From: Edolisoma coerulescens
Taxonomy: Eukaryota > Chordata > Aves > Passeriformes > Campephagidae
Reading direction: 5' to 3'
NCBI GenBank assembly: GCA_013397115.1
Contig: VWZW01004108.1
Location: 806,001-870,000 of the forward strand
DNA length: 64,000 nucleotides
The position numbers and the translations under genes are program-made. Shown piece after piece: positions 1 through 14,100 of this stretch. The notes beneath the pieces were generated by a model. It did no database searches. It was given only the letters and a program-made list of their open reading frames with translations, and was not told where the DNA came from. Position 1 is the first letter of the stretch; the number at the start of each line of letters is the position of its first letter.

Positions 1-92
1 GGTATCGTTTTATATCCAAAGGTGGGTGGCTTATGCCACACAGGGAGAATAAAGGAAGAGAGTAAATGAAGGACTAGAGCACACTCAGTCAT

Positions 93-128
93 CATGGCTA
101 ATTTGTACTTCATGGCTAATTTGTACTT
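93..128. repeat. 18-bp tandem duplication, two copies
   Basis: CATGGCTAATTTGTACTT occurs twice head to tail with no mismatch. It is a small local duplication of no evident function. Confidence 0.9.
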
Positions 129-499
129 CGTGGGTAAGAGTGGAGGCTTCTGGGTATGAGTTGATGCTCTTAAGTGAGCAGTACTGAGTGGCCAGGGGTG
201 AGACTGGCCCTGCTTCTGAAAGAGATCAAAGTAGCTGAATTGAAACTATCCCACACTAATCAGGATTTGAATCCTGGGAATGAAGAGGTAGAGGAAAAAC
301 CTGAAAATCCCAGATGCATTTCTAGATGAAGCGATGTGAAATACACCCCACTTTAAAGAGGACTTTTTTTTCAGTGAAGAAAGGGTTGTTAGTGTTGGTT
401 TTGGTTTTGTTGGGTTTTTTTACAATAACGTCCCTGAAGTTTTCTTTCGTTGATATATAGTGTTATTTCTAGAGTCTTTCAGATCCCCAAAAAAAGTTA

Positions 500-519
500 T
501 TTGTTTGTTTGTTTTTGTT
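500..519. repeat. (TTTG)n short microsatellite
   Basis: A short run of TTTG units merges into T-rich sequence. It is a simple repeat only. Confidence 0.6.
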
Positions 520-2387
520 TTCTTAGCTTTTTGCCACCTGAATCCTCTGTAGGACACAGATGACGTATGACTGAAGAGTTTTAGAGATCTCCTTGACATT
601 GTTTTAAAACAATGATAAATGGGTTCAGACTGATTTTTTTTTTCCTGTAAACTTGACAATGACTGCAAAATAACAGTAAAATTGTTTAGGTTTTCTCCTT
701 CTAGAATACTGGCTGTTCCGTTATCTGTTGATAAAATATTGAGATGCAGATCTAGATGCCACCTCCCAAGCTGCCTTCTCAGAATGTTTGTACCACTTAC
801 AAGCTAGAATTTTTTTTTGCATTTTACCATGAGCCCTTAAGACTGAGATGCCACCTTTTATATGCTTTGTGCAAGACCCCTCCGTAACTCAAAGATGGAG
901 CATGGCTGTTGCAGTGTGCTCTCAGAATTGCATCTAGGCCATTGATTTCTCTCTGGCTTGTGTCTTAAATACATTATTGATGTGCACCATCGTCTTCAAA
1001 TTGCTGCAGATGCTTGCACTGTGCACCTGTACCTGGCATATGTCTTTGTTTACTGGTGTAGTATAAGAAGGAGAAGATTTTAGGATTTTGTTTCTCTTTG
1101 GAAAATACTTACAGACTTGAGAGGCTAAGCAAGGTTTGATGTTCAGCTGTGTACAGTTTCTAAACCTTGCCTTTGACCTTACTTGTGAACTTTTCATAGC
1201 TGTGTATTCTAATTTCTCATCTTCCTTTTTTAATTTGAACAGAAAATTCTTTTGAATTATTGGTCAAACCTTCTAATTATGCAGCTTTAGGAGTGAATCT
1301 TTTTTTTACCACATCTTACTATAGATTCTGCTTTCTTCAATGTATCTCATGGCTTAAAAACTAAATATAAAACAATGTAATCAAGCATTTCCTGCTTCGG
1401 GCTCTTACATTTGATAAGCTTCTTTGGCAGTCCAGTTTCTATTAAAATCTTCAACATGCACTTAAGTGTATTCTTATTTGAACCCTAAAAGCTAGCTTTT
1501 TGTGCTTGCCCAAATGTTATATGTTAAACGTATAAGAGATTTTAGAGATTCTTTTATTTCTGTCATTCTTGAGTGTTTGTGCTTGTTTTGTTTAATCCCA
1601 GTGAGCTCAATACTTCAGTATGCCTGTTGCATATCTGGTTTTGAATGTGCAGGTTTGGGCAAATTTACTGGACAGGCTGTTTCAGAGAAGACGAAATTGT
1701 AAGTCTAATGACTTAAGGATACAAAAAAAAGCTTTTATATTCTAGATTGACAAAATATGGTGAGTTCAGATATACTTAGAAAAAACTGAAAAGAGTGAAG
1801 TGTTTATTGAAATTACTTTCTTAAGGAAAAAGCCCTAAATTGTTTTGTAACTGTAATTCACCAGAAATAATTTTGTACTCTGAACTCACAGAAGGCTCCA
1901 GCCTCATCATGCTCAGGGTTTCTATGGTAAAATGTTACTGCAGTTGACATAATGATAAAGGGAGCTATTCTGGCCTGTTTTGAAGATGCAGATTTTGAAT
2001 TCTCAGTAGCAATTAATACAGATCAGCAGTGGCCACAGGCTCTTAAAGGATCAGTGAGAAAGAAATGACTTAGAGTTTCCCTTGTGGTAATATACGCAGA
2101 AAGAAAAAAAAGAAAAGATATATGAATCTTAATGAGGGTTTACATTTGTAATAGATCAGAGAAGCTTTATGAAAAGAATTAATACCAAAAGAGGTAATAT
2201 TAGTCATTGTTGCTGAAAAGTTTGCTCATGCAAATGCTGAAAGCATTTTGCTCATTGAAAACAAAACCCAACCCATGGAGGTGCTCGTGCGCGGTGATGT
2301 GACAAATTCAGCTGCGAGTGTGACTTAAATGCAGGGATGAGCTCAATGACTGCTCAGTCTGAGAGCGTCGTGTTGGCTGCCCTTAGC

Positions 2388-2403
2388 GGGGGGGGAGGGG
2401 GGG
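2388..2403 (+). other. G8-A-G7 run, potential G-quadruplex
   Basis: Eight G, one A, then seven G can supply four GGG tracts with one- to two-base loops. It stands out in otherwise AT-rich sequence. It could be a simple repeat or hard to sequence accurately. Confidence 0.5.
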
Positions 2404-5400
2404 TTAAAGCAGTTAATACATAATTCATTGCAGGAAAATGAATTTGCCAAAGCATTCAGTGTTTATATATAACACAGCACATGTGATAGCAGACTTCTAA
2501 GCTGAAGCCGAGCCTTTGAACATTTTTTTCCTCAAGATCCCAAGAAATATTTCATTTACTTTGTTCTTTATAGATGTTCTAAATGAGAGTAAGTATGTGA
2601 TTCACATTCTATATCTTGGTTTGCAAAAGAGACAGTTATGAACTATGAAATTCAGATCTGGATGGAAATTTGCCATCATCTGTTATATGTATAGTCTAAA
2701 CTTCCATTTAACTTCTTATTTGCTTTTTGGGAGTCTTGTGTCAAGTTTATGGCTCAATGGAGAAGTGAATCAGTTTGTAATGATTAATAGTCCAGTAGAT
2801 CAATAAATGAGAATCCTCACTTGATAGCACCAGATAAGACATCCACATGGCATTCAAAACCTGAAGGGTATTTATTTTAAAAATAATTTTAATTGGCTGT
2901 TTCTGAGACTATTACTTTCACTATTAACAGAGTAACTACAGTATTACAGGAGAAAGCTTAGTTTTGGTCACATACCACATCACTCAGCATATTTAGTGAT
3001 TCCCTTTGTATTTCAATTTTTTAATGCAATTAATATTTTTATTTTGTGTTATTTTCCAGTGTAGGGATATGACTGCAGTGACACATTCATTAAACTGTCC
3101 AGGGTAATAGTGAGGTTTTTCTGTTGATAAATGAATTTAGTTGAGATCGCAGTGGTTTGTATGATGCAATGAATGCATTGCCTGGCATTTGTCTGCAGTA
3201 ATATTAATCTGAATATACTGACAGCTTCCCTCTCCTCCGAATGTAATTTGTACCACATCCATAAAAGTATTTCTGTTGCCAAAAACATCTGCCCTTGTAA
3301 ACACAAACCAGCAAATATATTCATATGTTGCTTTTATCTTAATAATGAAGTTTTGCATTGTGGGTTTTTTTCTGAAATACATGGAGGTAACAAATACTTT
3401 GAGAAATACCCAAGCAGAAAATGCAAGTTGAAGATGTATTCTATTTCAATGTCAGCAAGAAAGATGTAGGTCTAAAGTTGTCGTGCATGTGTCCACTAAA
3501 AACGGAGTCAATCAATATCTGGGTTTATGTTTAGCATCCACAGTAACTCAATTGGAACAGATTTTATAATCATAGAAAGTAAAGGTGAGAGCATTATCAT
3601 ATCTGTAGGAAATTTTTATATGTGTGGAAGCTAATTCTGTGAATGAAATGGGTCTGGTTTGTGTGATATTTTAGTTTTTAAAAAAAGGTAACTTACTTTA
3701 GTTTCTGCTGTAGCCTTCATACATTAAGGGAACTGAAAGAGCTTAAAGTAAGACCAACAAATTCGGCATTCTTTCCTTCATCTGAAATACACAATTTCAT
3801 ATTTTAAGTGCAGGTAAAAGACTACTTTTTCCTTTCTCTATCCTTTGGTAAAATAAGCTAACTTGACAGATAGAGATATGGGGTGAAATCTATTAGTCTT
3901 TACTTAATTAGCATTTTTAAAAAAATATAAGAATATAATATGTATTTTGTTACACTATTCTCCAAATGTGGGGAAAAAAGGTGTGTATGCCCCTTGCCCT
4001 CCTTGTATTCTTAATGACAAAGGACAAGATCATGAGCTTAGAAAAGTAACTACGTCTTCAAATCAGAAAACCGAGAGGTAAAATTAAATTGTTTGATGCC
4101 TAATTTAATAGGTGCTGACTTTTCTGGTGTTTTTCCTGGAAGGTTTCCTACCCTGTCTGAAATTAGACTGGCTTTAGTGATTTATGGAACATACACTATG
4201 TTGCTAAGTGATGAGACTAAGAGAACTAGAAACATTCCTTTAAAATAGTCCCCACTGATAATAAGAAATCACGAGGAATGCAGAAACTGCGAACTGTATT
4301 GGCCAAGCATCAATGCCTGTGGCTGAAATTTGTCCTCAGTCATAGGGCTGATGTTTGCATATTCTTCAGTGTTTCATCTTTGCCTAAGCCTGGGTTCAGA
4401 TTCAGTCTCTATTTTGATTTCAGCTAAATATGACAAAATTGGGGGTTGGGATGTCTTTATGCTTACGTGAGATAAGTACCACTTTGGCTTCAATGCCATT
4501 CGTCTGTTGTTGCTTGAGTCTATAGTTTCGTGAATACAAATGGAGAGACTGTGTCTTTGTCAGTCTCTTAGGAGAGGTTTGCACTGCTGAGATTGCCTTT
4601 TGCATCCTTACTTTCTGTGTGTGCCTTCAAAAAGGACTTAAATGACTTCAGCACAGTTCTTTGGATCCTTGCCATCTCTCTGATCCACAATGCTAAATGC
4701 TGTAGGGAAGTCTATGAGTATGGGCACAGATGTCTGCTTACTATTCATCACTGGAGAGAGAGTTGTGCATCAGTGTTGTTGAGGCTATTTCTTTCTTCAT
4801 GCCTTGAGCAGAATCTTGACCTTACTGGGGTCTAGGAAAGGAGCTGGTCATCAGGCTGTGGCTACACTTGGACTTTCTGAATAGCAGGCTGCTGTCAGGC
4901 ACTAATTAGAAACATTCAGAATACATTGATGCTGTCTCCATTATCAGTTTGTCTGAGATATGCCTAAAAAACAAGGGAGACGAGGTTTGCCCCTGCTCCC
5001 ATCTATTTGAAGCAGGGATCATTTCAGTCATGAGAGACAAGGCAGTCATTACTCTTCCATCAGCTTGAAAATGCATTGATCATGTTCAGATGATTTTGCA
5101 CATTTTTTTTTGTATGTGGAGAGGTTCTGTGCTTTTGAGAACCTTTTTCAATATTTTTTGTAGTCAGTGGAGTTCAACTGCAGCTCTCCACTGCACAAGG
5201 ACAGGTTGAGTTGGGAGGGAATTGAGGTGCTGTGGCTCTGCTGTCCTCTCCAGACACCACAATGGTGAGATCTCGGGGGCAGCCTTTATTCACCCAGGTC
5301 CTGTGAAACCCAGGCCAGGTTGTCGCTCTGGTGCCTGAAAATTTCTTCATCTCAGTATCTGTGCTTCAGAGCACCTTGGTGATTAAATTATAATGTGGGA

Positions 5401-6949
5401 AAACTGGAGCATCTTTCCAACCTGGATTCTCTTCCAGCCATCAATGAGAAGGAATGGATAGAAAAAAGGGTTGAATGTTAAATCTTACTTCTGCTTGTCT
5501 AAATCAAGCTGGTTGTTAGCTAGGACCAAAGCTGTCTGGGTGGGGGGAGTGAATAGAGGAGAGTTCTGAACTCATGGATGGTGATTCCTTTTTGTGTGCT
5601 CCGTTGTAGCTCTTTTGCTCTATGGTAGCAAACAGCAATCACATTTCCGGTCCGATGGTACCTGTAAGTCAACAGTGCCTCTGGGATCCTTCCATGTGAA
5701 CGGGGCCATATAAATGTAAGGCAATGATATTATCTTTATTAGCAATTAAACTTTTAGTGCCGTTGACAATCTGGCATGCAGGGTGCATCAAATGAACTCT
5801 AGCTGTGCTTATTTCTGAACACCATGTTTAGAAGACCTTGCTATACTAATCAAATTGAAAAGGACTAAGATGGCAAGTCAGTTATGTCGGGATGGAATCA
5901 CTTCAGCATATTAGAAACTGCACAGAAATACAGCTACTTTATGTTTTTTCAGCACCCCCTGCTCCCCCTTCCCCTCAAGGGACTTGTCTCTGCAAAAACT
6001 GAGCTGCCACATCCTTTAACTCCAGAGAGTTACTATAGCAGGATTGTTGATGGCACTTTTGTAAGGAATTATACTGGAGTTAGCAATGGCAATACTGTGT
6101 GCTATTGCAAGATATACTCATTTTTATAGAATAATTCTGTCCCTTCCCCCCGCCCCCCAGGATGTGTTATTTTAGGATGATGATACTCCACACTGCTATT
6201 TCTGTTCAAGGTATTATAATTAATGTTCTATTTCCAGACCGATTCTCTAAGCCTGCCCTTGCACATATGCATGTGAGTGTTATATGCATATTTTTAGGAC
6301 TTCTGTGTATTTTACATGATCATCATCTATGTCTCAGTCTTTGTTAGAAGCGTTGAGAAAACACTCCGTGGTTTCTACAACATTAATATATTTTGCATAA
6401 ACTAAGTTAACTTACTGGGTATGTTGTCCTTCCTCTTCACTTTTAAGTGGAGGGAGATGTTTTTACCCACTGTTAAGAAAAACTGCCTTTCCGGTTAGAG
6501 ATGGCTGTGCATCACTGAAGGATGAAGCATTTCTGAGGTGTATGGCAAGGCTTTTGGAGGAAAAGATTTTACATTTTTCAGTGTAGCAGTGTAGCCAAGA
6601 TGTATTTACTAGAATTGTTTTGCCAGGGTTTCCCTCTGGGGGAAGTTTCTTCTACACTTCATAACAGAGTATATTTGAAGAAAGTTTTCAATTTTTCTCT
6701 TTATTAAGTCAGATTAAAAAAGGCAGTGCAAATCGGGATTTTTCCCCTGCAAGGCTGTTTGGTAAGACAGATTCTGTTAGGGAGTTCTGTATTTCTGAAC
6801 TACCTAACAACTGTCCTGTCTATAAAATTAACAGCAGACTTGCAGAATTATTTTGCCCATCTTCTCCCCACCCCAAAATGTGTGGGCAACCTGCAGAAAT
6901 GGAGACATAGCAGATCCAATCAGTTCCTGGAACACTGAAAAAAAAAAAA

Positions 6950-6966
6950 NNNNNNNNNNNNNNNNN
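6950..6966. other. 17-base assembly gap (N) between poly-A and (TG)n
   Basis: Seventeen Ns lie between a run of 12 A (6938-6949) and six TG units (6967-6978). The gap probably marks an unresolved microsatellite, so its true length is unknown. Confidence 0.95.
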
Positions 6967-7898
6967 TGTGTGTGTGTGTAAATTACTGCCGTCTTTCTAG
7001 AATAACTCTCAGGAGCATCTTCAGGTTGATTGCCAATAAAGAGCTGTCTAATGATACTGTATTTTGTGAATTTTCAGGTAAATGAAAGCTAGGAAGAAAC
7101 AGTTAGCATTTGAGACATTGTGTAAATTTATAGCACACTTAAACTTCAGATTCTTCTGTAAGCTAATGACCAGATTACAGTCAGCACGTGTGTGGTTCTT
7201 TCTCTGTGAAGATTTTGTCTACAGGAGTATTTTTTTTTTGCTTTTATCACTGGATTATGATAATTTTTACTCTGCAGGCAAGAAATAAAACAGAGAGGAT
7301 GGGGCAAATAGTTCTAAACATATGGTGAATTTAGTAGGCTTTCATGAATGATAAACCTGTCAGGGTTACCTTAATAAGTAGTTACTACATGTTTTTCATA
7401 AATCACTAACAGCTCTCTGGGAAGGTGTAAATAGATATGTTGATCTGCCTATACTGTGAGGGTGAGATACATGAGTAGAACACAAATATGTCTATGTGAG
7501 GAAAATGTACACAAGTCTCATTCTGCATGCTGATTCCTGGCACAGTGTTTTGCCTAGGAGGCAGTAAATAAACAAATGGCCAGCCTAAAACTGTATAAAT
7601 CTGAATTGATTCCACAAGGAATAGGAGGAATTTTGCAGCCTTTCTGACTGCAAGAAATCCCATGGTTTCCCTGTGACAAATGTATTTTCCCAAAGCTTAC
7701 TGCAGTACCAAGGCTATGTGTTTGCCTTCACAAAGTAGTGTGGATTGCAGTCCTAGAGACATCGTTTTTCATCATCTGCAAACATGAAAATAACTTCAGT
7801 AAGCACAGCAGCCTGATTTACTGTTATTGAAATGCTGCCATCTCAGGATGTGCATCATGTATAGCCATGTTTAAAAAACAAGTGAATAAGGAGAAAGC

Positions 7899-7916
7899 AG
7901 AGAGAGAGAGAGAGAG
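7899..7916. repeat. (AG)9 microsatellite
   Basis: Nine AG dinucleotides in a row, continuing into a purine-rich flank. Confidence 0.85.
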
Positions 7917-10772
7917 GAAAAACTTAAATCTGAAAGTGGTTTTTTTTTAAGTAAACCAAACTCTTCCCACCAGCTGGAAACATAATTGTCAAGATAATTG
8001 ATGGCTACTGTTTTAAATCTAACTATTGCTGCCGTGTGTACATATGCATATTTTGAGTTCAATTTGTTTAACCTGGAGATGGTTACATTGTGCTATCAAT
8101 AAAAACATAGATGCAGTTTGTTTATTGAGTTCTCTTAGAATAACACTGCTGTTTCCAGGCAAGTTTGGTGGCAGTGCAGAGAGTGCTTCCAATAAGAATA
8201 ACTGTGCTGTGTCTCTGTGTGTGTATTGAGACGAGCACAAGTTTATGTATGCAAATTTATAAAAGAGTTTGTGCAGTTTTTTAGGTGTTAGTCCTGATGG
8301 ATTTTAACTCTCCTCAAAATATTTGGAGTAGTTTAAATTATGATATCACTTTGAATGTTATCCAAGTAATCTGTAAACTGCTTTTATGATATCTGAACCC
8401 TCCCCAGCATGTGACATTGCTGTTAAACTGAAAATTCATGGAGTATCCAAAGAGAGGTAACACAGGAAGCCTTCTCTGGGCAGCTGTAACCATGGTACCT
8501 GAAATATTGTCCAACATAACCTTTTTGACGCATTTTTTTCCCCCACCAGAAAGATCTTTTATCAAAATTCCTACAAATTTCCTGTTGCATTGACACCCAG
8601 ATTCATTTCTTATCAGTTGGGAATACACAGTTGGATTTTTCTTTAGTTAAAAAAAAGAGCTCCTGCTGAAAATGGAGATGAATGTATTTCAGAAAATAAC
8701 AAAAGCCTGTCTGTGTGTTTTGAGCTGCTATCTCATTGTATAATCCTGCCTCTTTGAAGGTTTAGCTTTTCTCTATAGACTAACAGCGTATATAGAAATG
8801 TAGGTTTAGTAGCATTAGGCCTTCTAGAGCTATTCTTGTTTGGTGTGATAGAAGCTTAAAAAAAACATATTTGGAAAGTAAGTTTATTATTCCATGGTGC
8901 TTTGAGCTGGTGTGAGGATACCTCAGCTTTACCGGAGCTCTGGCTTCACTGACTGGTGAATACGATGGGATCTGCCAGGGGGCACCTGCTCATGGCTAAA
9001 GCTCCGGATGGGGCAGGAGGGGCAGATTCTGTTTCTGATTACCTGTGGCAGCTCCTCTGACCTCAAGTGAATCTCATGCCCTGGCTGTAGCTCTGGAGCT
9101 TCTGTGGAGTAGCAATTTTAAATCACCAACCAGAACCTTTTTTTCCTCTGCCCACATCCAACATGTTTGGGATGTGAGACTCAATGTAAGACACACTAAA
9201 CAGATGACCATGTTTAAAGTATCATGTTCAAAAATTGGAATTTTTCTGCTGCACATTGCAATGTAAAATCTGTTTGTGATGACAAACAAGCAAAAGGTTC
9301 AACACCCCTAAATTTCTGTAAGTGCCCTGGCAGCCATGTGGGCTTCACAAGGGGCAAGAGCAGCTCCTCAGTCTTCCTGAAAAATGTGTTGGTCCCCAAG
9401 GAGCAACCATGGTATCCTATTGATCATATACCAAATGTACATATTAGCCTCCTAATCCAACTGGCACAGTTTGCAGTCTGTCGGGGAGAATTACTAAAAT
9501 AATTTAAAATGTCCTGTTAATCCATGCATATGTTCTATAAAAATCGCACTAACCAGATTGGTTTTACTTGTACGTTGTTGGAAAATGGTGTCAGGTGACA
9601 TTTAAAACAAAATGAAGCAACATGTGGCGAAATGTGCTGGAGGGGTGTAGAAATTGTCTGGGCACATGCACGTACATAAACACGTGCGCTTCATATGTTA
9701 CGCATAACAGTGTTGCCACCTATTGATAGAAATTTAAACTTCATTTAGATGTTTATTATATATTTTTCCAAACACAGCGAAGGTCTCCTCCTTCTGATGA
9801 GACAGGCATGAAAAATGTGTATTATTTGTGGCAGAATAGCTCTTACAGGCTTTGATAATACCATAGTGTTATAAAGCAATGGGTGCTGCTCAGAAACCAA
9901 CAAAGGATAAATGTTATCAAAGGAATCTAAAGCTGCTGATGCTTTTATATTACTTAGATGTATGATCGCATTGTCAGTGGCAGCTCTTTGATGAATGAAG
10001 GAGTGAGTGTGTCTGGTCTGCACATTTCAAGTTTATCTCTAATTTTCATGGAGATAGAATGAACAGTGGAAAATTGAGGCAATATTTATACATGTATGAC
10101 TGCTTAAACTGTTCTTCAAAAACATGTTCAGAATCAAGGAGCTCCCTATTGATTGTACTGGAGAGGTGATACACTTTTATTTAGAAATTAAACATATACT
10201 CATTGGCATTAAATCTGTTACTTATGGTGAAATATGAATATTATTGGAGAATAAAAAGCTGTCTAGTTTACAGTTTTTTATTTAGTCAACTGTTTTGTTC
10301 AGAAGAAAAATGGTTTTGTTCTTGTCTTAGAAGACAAGTGAAAATAAGTTAGAAGTTGTCCCATATATGTTCAGAGTATTTCCATGAAAAACTAATGGAT
10401 AAATGTGAGTGCTGCTTTATAGTTGGGAAAAAAAAATGACCAATGAAATATTGTTTGCGTAGCTGTAAAGTCACATATACATGTGTTCAATTGTGTGTCA
10501 TTCTTTTAAGCAATCAACATTTGTTCTAAATTAGGGTTCTTTTCAGTATTTATCAGTATTAGCTCTTGGATAAACTCTCATATTCTGGAGGTGTGCAGTA
10601 AAATGGATGATCGTGTTTTATCTTCCATGACAAACACAGTTTAATTTCCTGCATATTGCTTTGCTGCAAATTAATCCAGCCTGGGATGTCTTGGCTGAGG
10701 GTACTGTTCTGCAGAGGGCTGAGGTAAATCTAGGGGCAAGTGCAGAAGAGTTGCTGTGACTCTTTTCCTTCA

Positions 10773-11190
10773 GTGTCCAGAGAAGGCCACTGGAGCTGGG
10801 GAAGGGTCTGGAGCACAAGTCTGATGAGGAGACTCAGCCTGGAGAAAAGGAGGCTCAGGGAGAGCCTTTTCACTCTCTACAAATTGCCACCTGGAGCCAG
10901 GTGGAGTTTGGTTTCTTCACCCAAGTAATAAGTAACGGGCCAAGAGGCCTGAAGTGGCACCAGTGAAGGTTTAAATTGGATGTTAGGAAAAATTTCTTAA
11001 CTGAAACGGTTGTCAGTCATTGAAATAGGCTGCCCAGGGAAATTATGGAATCACAATCCTTGGAAGCATTCAAAAAATGTGTAGATGTGGCATTTGGGGA
11101 CATGGTTTAGTGGTGAACATGTCAGTGTTGGGTTAATGGATGGACAGGATGATCTGAGAGCTTTTTCTGACCTTAACAAATGCTATGAAT
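10773..11190 (+). mobile_element. CR1 LINE fragment, sense orientation, 5'-truncated
   Basis: The segment reads through the characteristic 3' part of avian CR1. It begins near GTGTCCAGAGAAGGCCACTG, passes through GGTCTGGAGCACAAGTCTGA and GCCTGGAGAAAAGGAGGCTC, then the ATTGGATGTTAGGAAAAATT and GGCTGCCCAGGG motifs, and ends with a GACAGGATGATCTGAGAGCT-like stretch and ACAAATGCTATGAAT. It carries only the end of the reverse-transcriptase frame and the 3' UTR and is clearly decayed. The short open frames over it are remnants, not genes. Confidence 0.9.
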
Positions 11191-14100
11191 CAGATGAAGC
11201 GGGAATAGAAATTACCCTGTGTTACAGACTGTGAGGGCTGAAATGTGGGACATTATCACATGTTCCAAACACTGAGTTTGGCTGGGGGTAAACAAGAAGA
11301 CACTGCATGTTAAGCTGCACTTGGAAGTGAAGCAACAGGAAAATCAGAGAAAATTATTCAGAGATGTAGAAAGCCGAACAGGGATCATGATCTTAGAAAA
11401 GATTTGTACTTATGAATTCAGGGATCTGTAATTTTATGTACTTCTTGTAAAATAAATAGATACATCAGTTTGGACTACTTAGGTGGCCCTGAAACTTTAT
11501 GGCAAATGCCGTGTATTAATAGCTTATTATTTGTGAAAGGAAAGTGCACTTTCTTAGCTGCAAGCTTAGTTGAATTCCATGTCAGACTTTTAATTTCTGC
11601 TTGTGGTTGTGAAGACTATATCCTTACCTATCCCTCATTTGTCAGGAGTTGATAGGAAACATCTGCACAACTTGTTCAATCTGTTAACCTGTATGTGTTC
11701 ATCCATGCTTAGCTGACAAGTAAAATGTACGAAATAATATTGGACTAGGAGGATGACCTTTGCTAATAAGGCAGTTACACCATACGTGGTGTGAACCAAG
11801 CCACTTCTAATGAAATGGTGTTTTGAAATGGATCTCTGCTATTTAGTCCCATTACTATCAGTGTAGATGTAGGAGAAGGCATACTTTCTTGAAATATATT
11901 GAATATTTTCTTGAAAATGTTTCAGAAAAATTAATTCAAAGAATAGGTAATGTGGGAAGAATTTTTTGATGGGCACTAATGTTATTTTTAAATGCAGCCT
12001 TGATAGCTCACTTAAAGATCTTGGTTAAATATTGTATTAGACTTAGCAGAGGTGTTCATTTCCTTTACCAGAATGATAGGTTTAGTGTCTTGCAAGGAAA
12101 TATTTGATAGAAATACTTTGTATTGAGTTATCCATTTGTGGATTAAGCACACCAAGCTGCAGGAAAACACTGTGGTAGTCCAGAGTTCACAACCTTAATC
12201 TGATTAGGCTGTTTCTGATGATTAACTTGGACTCCCTTATTTATTTATTTTAAATCTGGGAGACCTTAACTTCTCAGGAATCTGTGCATCTCTGCTGAGA
12301 TCAACCTAATCCTGCTAAAAGAACTCTGAATTACAAAATCTAAACCAACTGTGGAGTTCACTGCTTAATGTGGCTCAATCAGAAATAATCTTCCATGGGT
12401 TGGGAATATAAAGGTCTGGACGCTGAACTGAACTGAAAAACCTGGCAGTCAGGAGTACTGTTCTTTATTTCTTCAGTTATGTTTTTGGAAAAATATAGGC
12501 CTGATAAAAAGGACCACATGATACAGGCTGTGCAGTACCAATATCCCAATGTTGCTGACCCTGTCAATGGGAATTGGCTGAGAAATTTCTTCATATTTTG
12601 CCTTCATTACTCAGGCTTTTTCTCAATCAGTCCATGTTTTCTGAGCAGGATACTTCTCATGGGCAGAATGCTTCACTTTTTACATGAATGTTTAATGTTT
12701 CAGGTGACTTTTTGCAAATATATTTATTATTGCATTTTAAAGATTTTTTTAATATGAGTATTAGTAACCATTGGCTAAAATCTGAACTAATATTTTTGAA
12801 TTCAGCCACACGAATCACTAAGTGTGTTGTTTTCTTATCCTGTCATTGCAACTAATGCACACATTTATCTCAATGGGTTACTTTTTGTTATGAACACCAG
12901 TATCTCTGGCAGATCTGTTTCCTGTTTTCATGTGCTAATGAAAATGTATTCTGTGTTAAGTTTGGGTTGTTTGTTTTAGTGTAAAAAGTCATTTGATTAT
13001 TATTAAACATTCATTGAGCATTTCTCATAACCATTTGACTTGGAAAATGATGATCAGACTAGATTAGCAAGTTGAAATTTGGTAGATAAACACATGGTAC
13101 TCATTAATTTAAGTCTTTAACGTTCAGTAAATATGATAATGTTGATTACATTCCAAATTCAGCCATGACATTTATGGTATAAGAATTCAATTTCTCACGT
13201 TTTCTTTAATGTTTAAATTCATCAGGGAGATAAATTTACCTGGTGTTTTGGTCAACTGATTAATTTGTGATCAGTGTGCACCAATATTTGAATGTTATCG
13301 AGAAAAAGTAATGAATACTTAAATGACTTTTTAACATTTTGTGTGCCGTGCACTTTCACTAAAGTATTCACTTGTCTCTTACTTTCATTCTACTGAAGGG
13401 ATAAAGGAGGATTTTTAATTCCAGACTCACCTAATACAGTTTGTTATCTGAATTACTTCTGAACTGTAATACGGCTTAAGATGATTTAAAGCCAAGTTAT
13501 TGAAGTAGTTTAGCCTCATAACATCTGTGGTTGTAAAATGGACCTTCTCAAGCTGCTAATAAGACTTTTTTTTTCAGTGTTTCTCCCAGTGTAATGGTTC
13601 TTTTAGTTCTCTTATTTGAACTGCAGAACAGAAATCACCGGATTACATTGCTAAATCCATGAAGTTTGTGTTTAAACTCAATTATGCCACTGTATGTCAG
13701 TGCAGCTCCCATCGAGTTTTAGAGGAATGCATGTAAATTTTTAGAAGGAATGCAGATTTAGAAGAATGTGTGTTCCCACCCCAGAAAAAAAAAAATTGGG
13801 AAAGTGTTTCTAATTTTAAAAGTCGATGAAGTGGTGAGGGTTGCAGCTCCAGCAGTTTTACTCTATTTGCTCAGAATTCATGTTGAAACATTTAAGAGGA
13901 TAATATTGAGGATGACCTTAGTTCTGTAACTTTTAAGTTTTTAATCTTAATGAGCTAATTTTTCCAATAGTAAATTACAAAACTCTAAGACAGCATTCAC
14001 ATTCCTACAGGGTGGTGTCTGGTTAGTGCAGCCGCAATTTGTCTTTTCTGTTTCCTTTAATGTATAAAAATTTCTCTTGTTCTCCACTAAAGTAGAAAAT

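Larger units (their letters stand above)
1..10772. other. AT-rich noncoding DNA, no recognised gene
   Basis: I saw only short open frames with no recognisable domain. Visible items are an 18-bp tandem repeat at 93-128, a TTTG run near 500-519, a G-rich run at 2388-2403, an (AG) run at 7899-7916 and an N gap at 6950-6966. Position upstream of a 3' splice site makes it intronic (5' UTR intron) in at least some transcripts. Confidence 0.6.

Noticed and set aside
10618..10928. Short open frames on both strands near 10.7 kb
   Set aside because: They overlap the start of a CR1 fragment and contain CR1-derived sequence.
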